Shown piece after piece: positions 21,535 to 33,200 of a stretch of 64,000 nt of DNA (positions within the stretch are counted from its first letter, which is position 1; each line of letters opens with the position of its first letter). Source of the DNA: Folioceros fuciformis (taxonomy: Eukaryota > Anthocerotophyta > Anthocerotopsida > Anthocerotales); NCBI GenBank assembly GCA_049999805.1, contig JBNGIO010005827.1, positions 1 through 64,000 on the forward strand, read 5' to 3'. The notes under the pieces are model-generated. The model worked only from the letters and a program-made list of their open reading frames with translations, did not search any database and was not told where the DNA came from. A program made the translations under genes and the position numbers.

Positions 21535-24056
21535 TCACAGACTCAGCTGCCGCATATGCCTCTCTGTTCTAGTCCGTGTCCGCACCTTTAGGTAGACTTG
21601 ACACCTTACGTAGCCATCAAGAGTTTTGAAACCTGGCATCACGGTGAACTCCACCGAAGGGGAGAAGACGTGATCATCCACGATGGAATTTCCATCAGTC
21701 CCCACGTCAGAGTCCACCAGCTCCATGTACTCGGGAGAGTAGTCCTCAAATTGAGAGGCATGTATCAAGACTGCAGAGGGTTCAAATGAGAGAGACAGGA
21801 GATGCAGACGCCATACCCCTATGGCAGCCTCCAAGAAAGTGTTCAACAGATTCACCGACCATTTGGAAACCCACTTCACTTCGTCCTGAAAGAGCTTGAG
21901 CTTGGCCTGGCAGAAATAGTGGAAGGACTTGTCTGAACTAGGATGCCGATCGTTGATGATGTCCCGGGGGTTGGCGTCCGCTACCCTCTGATATGCTTCC
22001 CAGCAATCCTTCGCAGTGGGCTGCCAGCCTGATCCCTCAGACTCAACATTGTGGTGACCAACTCCGCAGAAAGGCTCATCGAAGTCCGAGAAAAAAGCAC
22101 CAGCTATGCACGACTCTAGACCATATCTAGCATGGTAAGGCTTAACGAATCGAACACGGGGCAATAGCTGGTTAACAATATCGCACACAGAATCAGGATC
22201 CTGACCTGCCACCAAGCACTCCGTGAATGCATGCAGGGCTTGTCGTGTATCCCTAGTGGCTTTCTCGAGAATCAGACGATTCAGAGAGGGGATAGCACCG
22301 ATGCTACTTCTGGAGCTTCCTGAGGGACTCTGCTGCCACTCTAACAAGCTTGGTGGTTCCAGGGGACTGAGAAGGTCTGGGTTGTCATCAAAAACTGGAT
22401 CGGGAGCAACCAACCTTGCAAGCCGGTCAGGCTGGAAGGGCTCGACAACCCGAGGAAACCTAGTGCTATCCACAGAGTCTGCGTACTTGAGAACATCATG
22501 AGCCGAGGGGATTAACCCAGTGAGACGACCTGTTTGATACGTGGCTTTATCCCACGTTCCATTGGCTTCTCCGTTGGCGCTCCAAAATCTTCGCATCTGC
22601 TCGTTGTCCACAGATACAGATGTCCTGACCTCAAGCTGCTGCAATTGACCGGCAATGGTGCGCATCATGTCCTCCACGCTTTCCTGCATATTCTTCATCC
22701 TTTCCTCATGTTCGTGAGCCATTTTCCTAAATTCAGCTTCCACTGCCACTGCCACTGCCACAGATCCATCAACCTGCCTGGAGGAACATTTGCACAAGTG
22801 CCCATGCTGTTCGGGCTCACAGGCAGCCTTGATGGGTGACGGCGGCTTAAGCAGTCTCGTAGGCGAGCTCTTCAGCTTCTTGATGAAGCTGCCAAACACG
22901 GACCTTGACATGTTGCCACCGTACGGATGCTGAAGGCCACCCTTCCGCACCACTTCCTCCCTGTACGAGTATGGAGAGGTCTGATCAACAGGACGGCAGC
23001 CACAGAACCAGCCACTGGAGTCCACCACAGCAGTTTTATTCACCACTCCGTTCTTGACTCCGTTTTGCCGATTCTGTTGATTCCTATGGGTTGCACCTGC
23101 GGGCCGTGGAGCATCTTTTGCCTGAGTGTGCCCAGAGAGCTGGGGAATCACATACCTCGACCTCTGTTGAAAGTCCCTTTCCTTGTCCTTATCCTTAAAC
23201 TTACCCTGACCCGGACCAGTGGGTGCAGGGATGACCATATGACCTGATGCTGACTTGCGGGGAACACTGACAGCTTTCTGAACGTCATCAGTTGAAATCG
23301 GCCTGGCAAGAACCTGTTTCAGAGGCTCCCTCAATGGTTTGGGACGAACGTCCTTGTTCGCAGCGGGAAACTCCGCCTTAGAGGCAGTCCCGGATGTGAC
23401 CTGGGGCAAGAGTGCAGGCGAGACAACGTCCTTCAGTAAGGTTGGAACAGAGAAGAATATCCATCCAGGGACAAGAACATCACACAGCATGCAAATGGGG
23501 AAGTGAAGAGAATATGTACATGTGAGGAAGTGAAGAAATCACTCGAGCGGTCACTCATGTTGCCGCCGTGCCCGGAGCCTGAGCCTTCACTCAAACTGCT
23601 TGCTGCGATACAGGGCAAGGAAGTCGAATTAAAACCTGCGGACGCCTTGGAACTTTGCCTCGCCTCCCTACAGATGCCATTCAAATCAGGGGGCCGCTCT
23701 GTGTCAATGGGTAACGCAGAGATGTATGGGGAAACTTGAGCTCGCGAGAGCCCTGTGTGCAGTTCTCTCAAGGACAAGAGCGAGCTGCAATCCGTCGGGG
23801 AGAAGCATTCCAACGGCGACTGGCGTGGCAAAGAGAGCTTCGACATGGTCTCCAATATGGCAGTGGCGGTTGTGCTACCCTGAAAAGTTGGTGATGTCCT
23901 CAACTTATCCCTGAACTCCGAAATCTCATGAGAGACGAGAGCCACAACCTCCTCAGGGCTACCGGGCAAGGGATTGCCTGCCTGGGTAAGTCCGTGGCGG
24001 GGAGTCTTGGGATGGGAACTACGCAACTTGCGATTCAGATCCTTGGACCCGCTCAT
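21535..24056 (-). CDS. GIL1/IRK-interacting-protein-like (DUF641 family) protein
   Basis: Two exons on the minus strand, 23520-24056 and 21535-23430, give 810 residues, longer than the 450-560 residues usual for the family. The C-terminal part (about residues 600-795) carries the conserved block. It contains HARYGLESCIAGAFFSDFDEPFC, then NPRDIINDRHPSSDKSFHYFCQAK, NTFLEAAIGVWRLHLLSLSFEPSA, SPEYMELV and SVEFTVMPGFK...VRCQVYL. These match Arabidopsis GIL1 (gravitropism in light) and IRKI (receptor-kinase partner). A coiled-coil stretch (EAEFRKMAHEHEERMKNM) precedes it. The N-terminal half is Ser/Pro-rich and apparently disordered. The intron (23431-23519) uses cat|gtacat and ctgaag|gac. Biochemical function is unknown even in Arabidopsis. 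Confidence 0.82.
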
Positions 24057-25004
24057 CCTGGACCGATGACACTACACAGCAAACCTCCCTACACCACTAT
24101 CAAAGCATCAACCACTACGCCAAACGCACGCGCATCACACAGAAGCTCAGGATAATGGCACCGCGCTAGCACACTGAGGTGGTCAGACAGCAGAGACGAG
24201 GGGGGTTGAAATGGCCACTTACAAATGCCATCGTTCAGCTGCTCTCCGAGCCAAACTTTCAGCATGACGGGAGGCGAACTGCTTCCCCCGTAGCGCATCC
24301 GCGGAATCGAGGAGCGGCAACCTGTGGGCGAGCAAGTAGCAAGCCGGCACTACACTAGAAGCGAGGCGGGGAAAGCGCCGAACGGAACAAAATCTCCAAA
24401 ACCGTGACGAGTGCCGTTGCGGGCATCACCACAAGCCTGCAGGTGAAAAACTCAGTGCTTCCAGGCAGAGTGTCCACAATTTCCACCACATTGTCAGACA
24501 GAAGCGAACTCGCGACGACGGAAGGACGAGAAAAATTTGGTGAGCTTGTGAGGGCAGGTTAGAAGCGGGGCCGAGAAATAATTTACTGACACTAGCGAGC
24601 TGGACAAGTGCGCATCGCGAATGCAGACAGATTACAGTGAAATTGTGCCGGGATTCAAACAAAAGTGCGAGGAAAGAAGGAATTGAAGCGAAGACGGTAA
24701 AGGGACAGGGAATCAATCCACGAGATAACAATCCTGTGTGGAGGCCAAAAGCTGCAGCAAACACGAGACGCAACGATGCCAACCGACACAGGAACCGAGG
24801 AAATGCAGAAACCGGGACGGAAGGGGGCTCCAGCAGGAAGCAAAAGCGGCAGGGCAGTAGCCCGCAACACCTCAAGCTCTGGTCGTGCCAGCCCCGGCTC
24901 CGAAGGCAATGTCCAGCGACGCGCAAGCACGAGCAGGAGGGGCGGCAGCAAGAGATGCAGGAAATCGGACAGCAATCGGACGCAGAGATTTGCAGAGCTC
25001 GGTC

Positions 25005-25142
25005 GGCGGGGCGGGGCGGGGCGGGGCGGCGCGATAACTCTAAGATGCGTTACGGCACGCACTCAACGGACGAGACGCGGATGAGACGAGAGTGGATGAG
25101 ACGAGACGAATTGGAGACGAGACGAATTGGAGACGAGACAGC
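25005..25142. repeat. GGGGC run and GAGACGA tandem repeats
   Basis: Five GGGGC-type units at 25005-25030 give a G-rich strand able to form a G-quadruplex in principle. From about 25070 to 25142 the motifs gacgaga/gatgaga and 'gacgaattggagacga' repeat several times. Confidence 0.85.
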
Positions 25143-25798
25143 CCTGCGCCTGACTGCTGCTGCTGGTGGCTTCGTCGCAGTGCTCTCTGCACTCCGCTCG
25201 TCCAGGCAGGCAGGCAGGCACGGTATTCGAAACATGACTGTGAGTCACGCCGATTGCGCAGCAAAAGGGGCGGCGAAACAGAGAGCGGCGAAACTCAGCC
25301 TAGAGCGTCCAGAGCAAGTGCGAGAGCCTGGGCCCGGGACCCAGCCTCACGACGTTGCCCATGTTGGAAGCCTGGGGACGGGACTGTGGACGCGGCCCGG
25401 GCCAGCGCAGTAATGCTCTGCGACTTGCTGGAAAATATCATATTTATGGAACCGGTTATTGAGGGGGTTGGGAATCTGATTTCCGGGAGTCGGGAATCTC
25501 ATTTCCGGGAGCAGCATATAAGAAACGAGGCATCTGATTATCCAGGCCCAAAACAAAATAAATGATTGAGCCTGGCAGGGACGCTTGCCAGGGGGCCTGG
25601 GTCATGACAAACTGGGCGACATGATTGTCGGATTAGGAGCCCGAGGAGGTGGAGTTATTGTACAGGCGCGGATTCCGAGGGCACCTGGCCCCGGTCCCAG
25701 AAGGAAAAACGGAACGGAGCGTGGTCACGGACCCCGTGCGCGGGGGTTGGGCCGTATACCCACGAAAGGTTCGCACGTGCAAGGAAAAGTGACTGTGT

Positions 25799-25873
25799 GT
25801 GGTGGTAGCGCAGTTGGTGCATGTGGGCGTCTGGGAATGGCATGATAGCGGGTTCGAGTCCGGAGAACTGGCT
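25799..25873 (+). other. tRNA-like sequence with Pol III A and B boxes (SINE head or tRNA pseudogene)
   Basis: Positions 25806-25817 read tagcgcagttgg, matching the tRNA A box, and 25851-25861 read ggttcgagtcc, matching the B box. Their spacing (about 45 nt) is that of a tRNA. The T stem has two mismatches and I cannot fold a full cloverleaf, so a functional tRNA is unlikely. A tRNA-derived SINE or pseudogene in this GC-rich block fits better. Confidence 0.4.
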
Positions 25874-27397
25874 GGAAAGATGACGAATTGGCCGTGTCGG
25901 GACCGCAATCGTGGTGAACCGGAAAGGCCCACTGTCGGGCGGCTTTGCCAGAACTGCACGCGATACGGGTGGTGTATCATATTTCCCGGTTAATAGAAAA
26001 ATCTGTCTGCAGACATGTCGACAAAAAGCCTGTCCTCTCGGGTTCCCGCCCACTTCCACCGGGAGCGGGGAGCCGGGGAGCGGGGAACGGGCGGGGTATC
26101 GGGCAACGGGGCTTGGGACGGGATTTGCCCGGACTCTGATTATGAGAGGGTAACGGTCCAACGGAGCGGGAGTTGGACGGGCAATTGGGCCGGGCCGGAT
26201 CAGGCCGGGTACAGTATGGTTGTAGAGTTATGAACACCCGCGGTTACCTACCGTCGGGAGAGAGCAGTGATGAGAGGCATGCCCTCTTGGCCCCGCCCCG
26301 CCATTAAGGCTCTGCCCCGAATCACAGTAATGGGTCTGCCGCCGAACAGAGAGGATACGGGATTACATAGAATATGAGAGGACGAAACGGGCCCGGTTGT
26401 GACGGGATACGGAGGGGCCTGCTCGCCGTGAGCAGCATCATGAGATCATGTGATTTCCGGATTGGATGGATTGGGGTCCGAGGGGAGAGTACATCGATCT
26501 GGGCAGGTTATGGGAATGACGATCTCATGAAGAGAAAGTGTGTGTGTGCTTTTTGTGATGAGAGTGTGAGAGAGATGGTGTAGACGCCGTTGGGCTTTAG
26601 AGAAGGCCTGGCAGGGGCATCCGATTCGCCGTTTCATGATGTGTGGCGAGACGACACTCGGTGGAAGAAGACTCCAACCAGGTCTCATGTTGCGGAGGTT
26701 TTCCGACACGATCTCCGGTGTAGTGTTTTTGGGTTTCGAGGTTGCTTGCCTGAGCGTTTGTTGCGTATGTGTACGATTTGTTCCGTTTGTGTGGATATAT
26801 GGCCCAGAAAGCTTGCTCCTTGTTGCGGGTGGGATTTTGTGATGTAAGCCATGTCGAAATGGCGTCCAAAAGTCCATTGGATGACCACTTGCTGATGCGG
26901 CAGTAGGGCAGCCCGTCAGACATTGTTCGGCCGTTAGGAACGCCAACCCTCGCCCCTGACAGCGTCATCCTGATGGTTATGGAGCTACGATGCTCCATGA
27001 CTAATCTGGCGCTCACAGATCGTCAAGAAGTGCGGTCCAGGGTCTGCGGCAGTGGATGCTCTCTGCTCACCCTGCACCAACGCACGTTTGTGCATGCACA
27101 TGATTAGCTTTTGTGTAAAGGGAGGAAGGAGATGGTGACGAGGACGTGCATTATGTGCAGCCTTATGGACGGAGAGGCCGCTGTACAACCCCGCACGTTG
27201 GTCAGAGGAAGATGGACCCAAGACCAACCAACCCACTTGGCTGGTGAGGTACCTCGGATAAGGTTGCCTAGGTCGTCGACGAAGCACGGGCTAAGGACGG
27301 GCTTTCCTTTTGATGATGGCGTTTGGATGTCCTACCCTACCGGTGACAACAAATGTGGAACTATGTTTGCCTATTGTCACTCCTGCTATCGAAAGGA

Positions 27398-27945
27398 CTA
27401 GTCACAGAACAAAGTGTCTCTGGTTGCGTTGCCAGTCACTGGATTTACCCTGCACATGGTGTCCACCTCGAGAGATTCAAACAACGTCCCCACCCTTCGA
27501 GGGCCACTACAAGGCAGAGAATGTCCGACCCAGGTCGGACCTTACCCTGCTGCAACTTTGCATAGATATGCCTTCTGGTCTTCTCTCCAGTACACATCTG
27601 TGAAGTCTGAGAAGCCCAACGCATGATTTGTCAGCTCTTCCTCCACCGCGATTAATATAGCAAGCTCTAAGGGGCTGTAAAGCTCTGGCCAAGAGCAAGT
27701 GAACAAACGGACACAACCTGCACCAGTGATGTTGGAATTCTTGAATGAGGTGTTGCCCGTCACAAGTGCCCCTTCCAGGATGGCATTGGACAGGTTTGCC
27801 TGCGCAAAATGTTCACCTGGTGAACAGGCGTGGCCACTTCAGCTGGAAGAAAACACGTACGGATGCCTATCACGGTTTGTTACCTTTTGGACTTGTGCCA
27901 GAGAGAAGTCCGCACCCCGAAGATCAGCATCAGACAGATCGGCAC

Positions 27946-27988
<43 letters not shown>

Positions 27989-28811
27989 GTGTTGCGAGCA
28001 TAAATCTTGGACGTCTGTTCATCACGCAAAAATGCATACCAAAGAAACCTGCCCTCCGTGGCACCTGTCAAGTCTGCATCAAAGAAGCTGGCACCCAGTA
28101 GTTTTGCGCCCTTGAAGTTTGCTTGTCGTAGAATTGACTGGCAAAGCATACCACCATTCACTACCCCCACGGTCACGCTGTGGTCATCTGACTATCAAAC
28201 TGCACCTCAACGTACCGTCTTGAAATCTTGCTTGATGAGAGTTTTACCACTGAAATCCTGTCCGCTCAGGTCTTGACCCCGAGTGACCTGAATGCCATAC
28301 GGTCCACCCCCCTGCCATCCACCGAGCCACGTGGTCACATTGCAGTTCAGAGAGGAGACAACAAACCTCCATCCCAACCCCATACGACAGTGCACCTTGT
28401 AAGCCAGAGCTGGATCCGTGTAGCAAAGAGCTGCAGCAGCAAGTGCAACAAGGCCCGCTCGGCTCCACGCACCGACATTCCAGCTGCCCTCCGTCTGCTC
28501 CACCACCCGGGTTCAGGGACGACAAGAGTGAAGACAACGGGCATGCCACATGCAGCTGGATCGGGTGAGCCTGCCCACACACTAACCCGATGGCAAACAT
28601 CTCTGCCGTGTGCATGCACTTGCGACTCCAATTCAGATGGCACAGCCTCGTCATCCGAGCAGGGCACATCAGCACGACCTAAATCCAAAACTGCCCTTGA
28701 CGAGCAAGCCACGCTCCCATGGTAAACGGAACGCCCGACATGGGTTCGTTCGCCAAGGAGGGAACGTGGGCGCAGGGAAGCCTGGAGGTCGAGGATCGGG
28801 ATGGAAGCCAT
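27398..28811 (-). CDS. TL17: Thylakoid lumenal 17.4 kDa-like pentapeptide-repeat protein
   Basis: Eight exons on the minus strand: 28587-28811, 28396-28494, 28216-28311, 28065-28137, 27884-27945, 27718-27799, 27546-27606 and 27398-27449. They give 249 residues. Residues 1-75 are a plausible transit peptide. Then comes a lumen-targeting hydrophobic stretch (AGLVALAAAALCYTDPALA) with an ALA-type cleavage site. The mature part is pentapeptide repeat (A(D/N)LXX): DLSGQDFSGKTL, SILRQANFKGAKLLGA, ADLSDADLRGADFSLAQ, then GNTSFKNSNITGADFTDV. The end, with YLCKVA-G and GNATRDTLFCD, matches Arabidopsis At5g53490. Its molecular role in the lumen is not established. Intron 4 carries a (TG)n tract directly before its acceptor. 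The exon 1/2 junction is the least certain. Confidence 0.9.
27948..27987. repeat. (CA)n microsatellite inside an intron of the lumenal-protein gene
   Basis: About 20 CA dinucleotides. On the coding (minus) strand it is (TG)n ending in tgtag, directly at the acceptor of the exon that starts at 27945, so it stands where a polypyrimidine tract is expected. Confidence 0.97.
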
Positions 28812-29002
28812 GCTCAATGCTATGTACATATGTGGGTACACCTCAAATCCTCCTGTTCAAATATGAAGCGTTGGAGACGCGTTTTATCGAACCCAGTGTA
28901 ACAGTGTAAAATAGGTGGCTAAAACCGAAGACCAGCCTACGGTTGGACTGCCGCGCTGAAACGTTCACGAGTGAAGCAGTCCCTCACCTCGAAGCGCCTG
29001 CG
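28812..29002. promoter_or_regulatory. Divergent intergenic region between lumenal-protein gene and RPB8
   Basis: Only 191 bp separate the opposed start codons of a photosynthetic gene and a general transcription gene. It contains 'accgaagaccagcctacggttgg', an imperfect inverted repeat (ccgaa/cggtt halves), near 28925-28947. The shared promoter role is inferred from geometry. Confidence 0.45.
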
Positions 29003-29743
29003 ATGGCAGACATCATCTTGTTCGAAGACATCTTCACCATCAACGCGCTGGATCCGGAGGGCAAAAAATTCGACAAAGGTTAGGTCGTCTGCTACCACGC
29101 ATGACTTGTCCACAACCCACCTCCTTTCTTCAGTGATGACTCACTTGCTTCCCTCCTCTCCTGTGTGCAACAGTTTCGAGAATTGTGGCCCACAGCGAGC
29201 AATTTGACATGGACTTGACTTTGGACGTGAACGTGGACATCTACCCCCTTGCTGTGGAGGACAAATTCACCATGGCTCTTGCATCAACGCTCAGTTTGGA
29301 TGGAACAGAGGATAACACCGTTTTCGACCAGGTGTCCCTTTCATCACTCAAAAAACCCTCCTCCCCCGTTGATGCAGCCTAGCTGAAACCTCCGAACTGG
29401 GTGTGTGTCTGCGTTGCAGAGTGGCAGGAAGTCTTTGGCTGACAAGTACGAGTATGTTATGTATGGCAAGCTTTACAAGTACGCCGAGGATGAGAGCAGT
29501 GGCTTACACAAAGTGTATCCTTTTCGAGTTAGGGCAGTGTAGACCAGACATGTTTTGGCTTCTCTGGGCTGGCCTTCCTTGACATTGGCCGTGTCCAGAG
29601 AAGTGTATGTCTCATACGGAGGCCTGTTGATGAAGCTGAAGGGGGACCCCAACAACTTGAACTCCTTGCAGGTAGACCAGCGCCTGTACCTGCTGATGCG
29701 CAAGGTGGGTGGTGCACCCCAGAAATCCAAGAAGAAGCTGTAG
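29003..29743 (+). CDS. NRPB8: RNA polymerase I/II/III common subunit RPB8 (RPABC3)
   Basis: Four exons, 29003-29078, 29174-29331, 29420-29514 and 29599-29743, give 157 residues against about 145 in other plants. RPB8 is an OB-fold subunit shared by nuclear RNA polymerases I, II and III. Conserved segments are [63 protein letters not shown], and [16 protein letters not shown] before [10 protein letters not shown]. Homologues end at about MRK-L. Here the frame runs on into a basic tail ([11 protein letters not shown]). The genomic gtgggt after RK is a possible donor, so the last 11 residues are uncertain. Confidence 0.93.
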
Positions 29744-30210
29744 GCAGCTGCACTAAGGTTATACCTTGCCCCCGATGTCTGGTCTTTGCCTTGTCAAGTA
29801 CTTGACATGGCAGGCTACGAACAAGGGCAGTGGGCAGTTGGAGCTGCTGGTCTGTTTGCTCCAACAGGAAACGAGCACTGTCCTCGTCTCAGTGTTCTGT
29901 TCCCCTCGACCATCTCCACTGTGAAGCCTATCTAGGAGACTTCAGGCAGAGTAGAGCAGGAAGGAGCTCCACAAAGTCGATTAGGAGACTGGCGAGAGAA
30001 AGAGAACAATTGGGCGATTGTGTTAGGAGAAATCGAATTACAGTATGTATTTCGAGATGCATAGTTACCTATTCGAACGTTCAAACGGCGCAGTACGTTC
30101 CCGCCAACGTAATACCGTGTCCGTAGCCTGGGGTCGCTGGCGTCTGCGAAGTGTTTTACCCCGACTACGTGCACCGGGTTGAAGCTGGGCGGCCTCACTT
30201 GTTCGGATCG
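29744..30210. other. RPB8 to RFC1 intergenic region
   Basis: 467 bp between two genes in the same direction. It contains the RPB8 3' UTR and the RFC1 promoter. No further feature is recognised. Confidence 0.5.
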
Positions 30211-33200
30211 ATGGATATCCGAAAGTTCTTCGGGAAGGTTGTTGTGCAATCCGCCCCTGCTGTTGCACCAGATGTGGGCAGGCTCGAGAATGGGCAGAGC
30301 GACACCGGCGGCTCTGCCATTGCTCGTGCGCCTTACACGAAGAAGTCCCCATTCTTCGAGCGGAAAGTTTCTCCTCCGAAAAGGTCGTTTGCGGAAGAGT
30401 CGTGCACAGCCAATGTTGAACAGGTCTGTTGGGACTTCGTTCGAGCTGAGTTGCTATTGCTCCCAGTAGCTAAATTGGTGTTAGCATTTGTGGTTCAAGG
30501 TTTCTCCTCCCTGACGACTGTGAGAAACCTGTCACAATGGGGCTGAGGGTGTGCAGAATCCTGCACTGAAGAAAGCAAAGTTGCTCACAGATGCGGTTTA
30601 CAAGGGGCCTTTGCTATCCTGCGAGTTCACTGGAGGTCATGAGCGTGATCACCTCTTTAGTTCGCCGCAGCTTGTTCGAAAGGCGCCGGTTGATGGATCT
30701 GCTACTGGCATTTCAAATACAAATACTGCCCAAGGAGCTGTTGCAGTGCCTTCTGTTCATGTCAGATCCATGCAGGGTGCTCTAGCTGCCTGTGCCCTCA
30801 AGGGCAAGCAGAGGTGTGGCATTGATGCATTGAAATATGATTTATGGACAGAGAAGCACAAGCCACGGTCGTCAGCTGATCTTGTTGGAAACCAACAGAT
30901 GGTATGCCCACTCCCTGATAATCCTGTGTCAATCCTGTCCTGACTTCGGGGTACCTCCGGGTGTGGGGAGAAGCGCAGGGAGGTTGGCTCAGGATAGCTC
31001 CTTATCCCGGCTCCTCCGTTGTATGCCATTGGCTGACCTGGTTGGCTTCTGCGCAACAGGTCTTTCGGTTGCGGGAATGGCTGTCCAGGTGGGAAAGTAC
31101 TTTCTCTGGCAGACCTCAATTTGGTGCAAGCAGTAAGACCAAGGGGAGGCCGGGCGAAGAGCCAAAGAAAGCTGCTTTGCTTTGTGGGCCACCTGGTATT
31201 GGTAAGACAAGTACAGCCTCTATTGTCAGCAGGGAACTGGGATTTCAGATCATCGAGGTGAGTCCTGGCCTCTTTCAGGTTGCTTGGTGGCTGGTGTCTT
31301 ACTGTTTGATTGACTGTTCAGCTGAGGGATGTGATTGGCTTGAAGGTGAACGCCAGTGATGCACGAGGCAAGGCGGATAACGATGTGAAGAATGGTATTG
31401 TTGGAAGAACAAGCAACATGATCAAGGAGCTTGTCACAAATCAATGTGTGGACAGCACAGTCGACATATCAGCACCTCACAAGAAGATGGTGCTCCTCAT
31501 GGATGAAGTGGATGGAATGTCATCAGGAGATCGTGGTGGTGTGCAAGATCTGATAAAGTCCATCCACAAGAGCAGAATACCCATCATCTGCATTTGTAAT
31601 GACAAGTATGACCGGAAAATTCAGTCCTTACTGAATCACTGCATGGAGCTCCATTTCCAAAAGCCTGCTAAGAACGAGGTGAAACATATGCTGTATGGTG
31701 GCTCCTCATTGTGAGAAAGTTCAGAATGTCGCTGACTGGAGCTCTTCCCCCTGTTAGCTTTCGAAGTGCACAGGCATGAGGCTGATTCAACAAGTTTCTG
31801 TGTTCACCAGGTATTAAAGAGGCTGACCGGCATCATGAGAAAGGAATCTCTGCAATTCGATGATGTAAGGGATACTGAGACAGTATTGGAGTTCTGCACT
31901 GTCGTGGTGCTGCACGTGTTTCTTAGAGATACCAAGAAAATTTAACTGAATATTGATGCCCTGTTTCAGAGAGCTCTGGAGGCACTTTTGGAGACTGTTC
32001 AGTACGACATTCGTCTAGCCCTCAATGAGCTCCAGGTGAGAGGCACGGACAAGTTGTTCTTCAGCTTAAGGAAATGTTACGTTTTATTGGTCTCGAGCAT
32101 CAATGTGTTCCTTGTAATGGAGAGCCAACACCACATGTCATCAAGCAACTCTTGCTGTTCCTCTTTCAGTATAGGTCCCATGGTGGCAAGTTAGACATGC
32201 GCAACGTGTTCCAGACTCAGGCGGGAGCTACAGTGAAGGATGCTGCCATGACTCCATTTACGGCCGCGGATAGGTGATCGGATGATGGAGTTCTGACCAC
32301 GCCTTCTGCCCTTACTATTTCATGGGCCTGATCACAGGCTGCTGCTGATGTTGACTCTGCAAGGGATGCTCGGCCGATGCAATAAGACTGGTCCCTTCTG
32401 TTTATTAGGCTGCTTGTTCGTCCTGGGAGGGCTTTATCCTTGAACGACCAGATCGATCTCGTCTTTCACGATCCAGATCTTGTGCCCTTGATCATCCAGG
32501 TAATCGGATCACTCTGTAAGCAGTTTGGTTGTTCGGGTTTCCATATTACTGTGGAGGACTTTGTTAGGTATCCCAGTCCACCTGATGCAGGAAAATTACG
32601 TAAACTTTTCCCCTGTTGGAGAGCGACGGGAAGATGTGCGGATGGACCTGATTGCTCAAGCGGCTGACTCTTTGTCCACTGGGGATATCGTTAACCGAAC
32701 TATTCGTCAACATCAAAGATGGGAGCTTATGCCTTTGGCTTGCGTCCAATCAGCTGTGACTTGGTAAGTTCTCTCCTATGTTTGCCTTTGAGTTCAGAGA
32801 CAACAACAACAACTCCAGGGCAGTGCCGAGAGACACTTACGCTTCTTTGCATGGGTTTGTAGCTCTGCTCTGGTGCGAGGTGTACGGCAACCCTTCTTTC
32901 CTGTAAGCGTTTCACAAAACTTAGAAACTGTGACCATGGTTCATATTCTTTGGTTTGTTTGAAAATAATATTCCCCCCTGCACCACAGGGTGAGCGTAAC
33001 TTCAACCGGTTCTCAGGATGGCTGGGCAAGAACTCCACAGCGGGAAAGAATACCAGGTTGCTGGCGGAATTGCAGCTACACCTTCTTGTGTCGGGGAACT
33101 GCCCTGCTAGTCGGTATGTTTCTTCACGCAGATCCGGCTGTTTTGGTGTGCTCTTCGGGGCTGAAAGTTAGTATCTGAGCTGCAGGAGTGCCGTCAGACT

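Larger units (their letters stand above)
24057..27397. other. GC-rich region between GIL1-like and thylakoid lumenal genes
   Basis: No conserved protein exon was found in 3.3 kb. The left part (24057-24650) is likely promoter and 5' UTR of the GIL1-like gene. Positions 24990-25145 hold GGGGC and GAGACGA tandem runs. Positions 25570-26400 are strongly GC-rich with a tRNA-like A/B box. Positions 26400-27390 are neutral. Longer frames (for example 24637-25413 plus) are low-complexity Arg/Gly/Gln and look like composition artefacts. Confidence 0.4.

Noticed and set aside
24637-25413. 258-codon plus-strand frame upstream of the GIL1-like gene
   Set aside because: Low-complexity Arg/Gly/Gln sequence in a GC-rich repeat region; overlapping frames on both strands are equally open.
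31311-31345. Alternative RFC1 exon 4 start adding LRDVIGLK before VNASD
   Set aside because: The E-VNASD junction is conserved in all RFC1 proteins I know, so the acceptor tgaag|gtgaac at 31345 is preferred.
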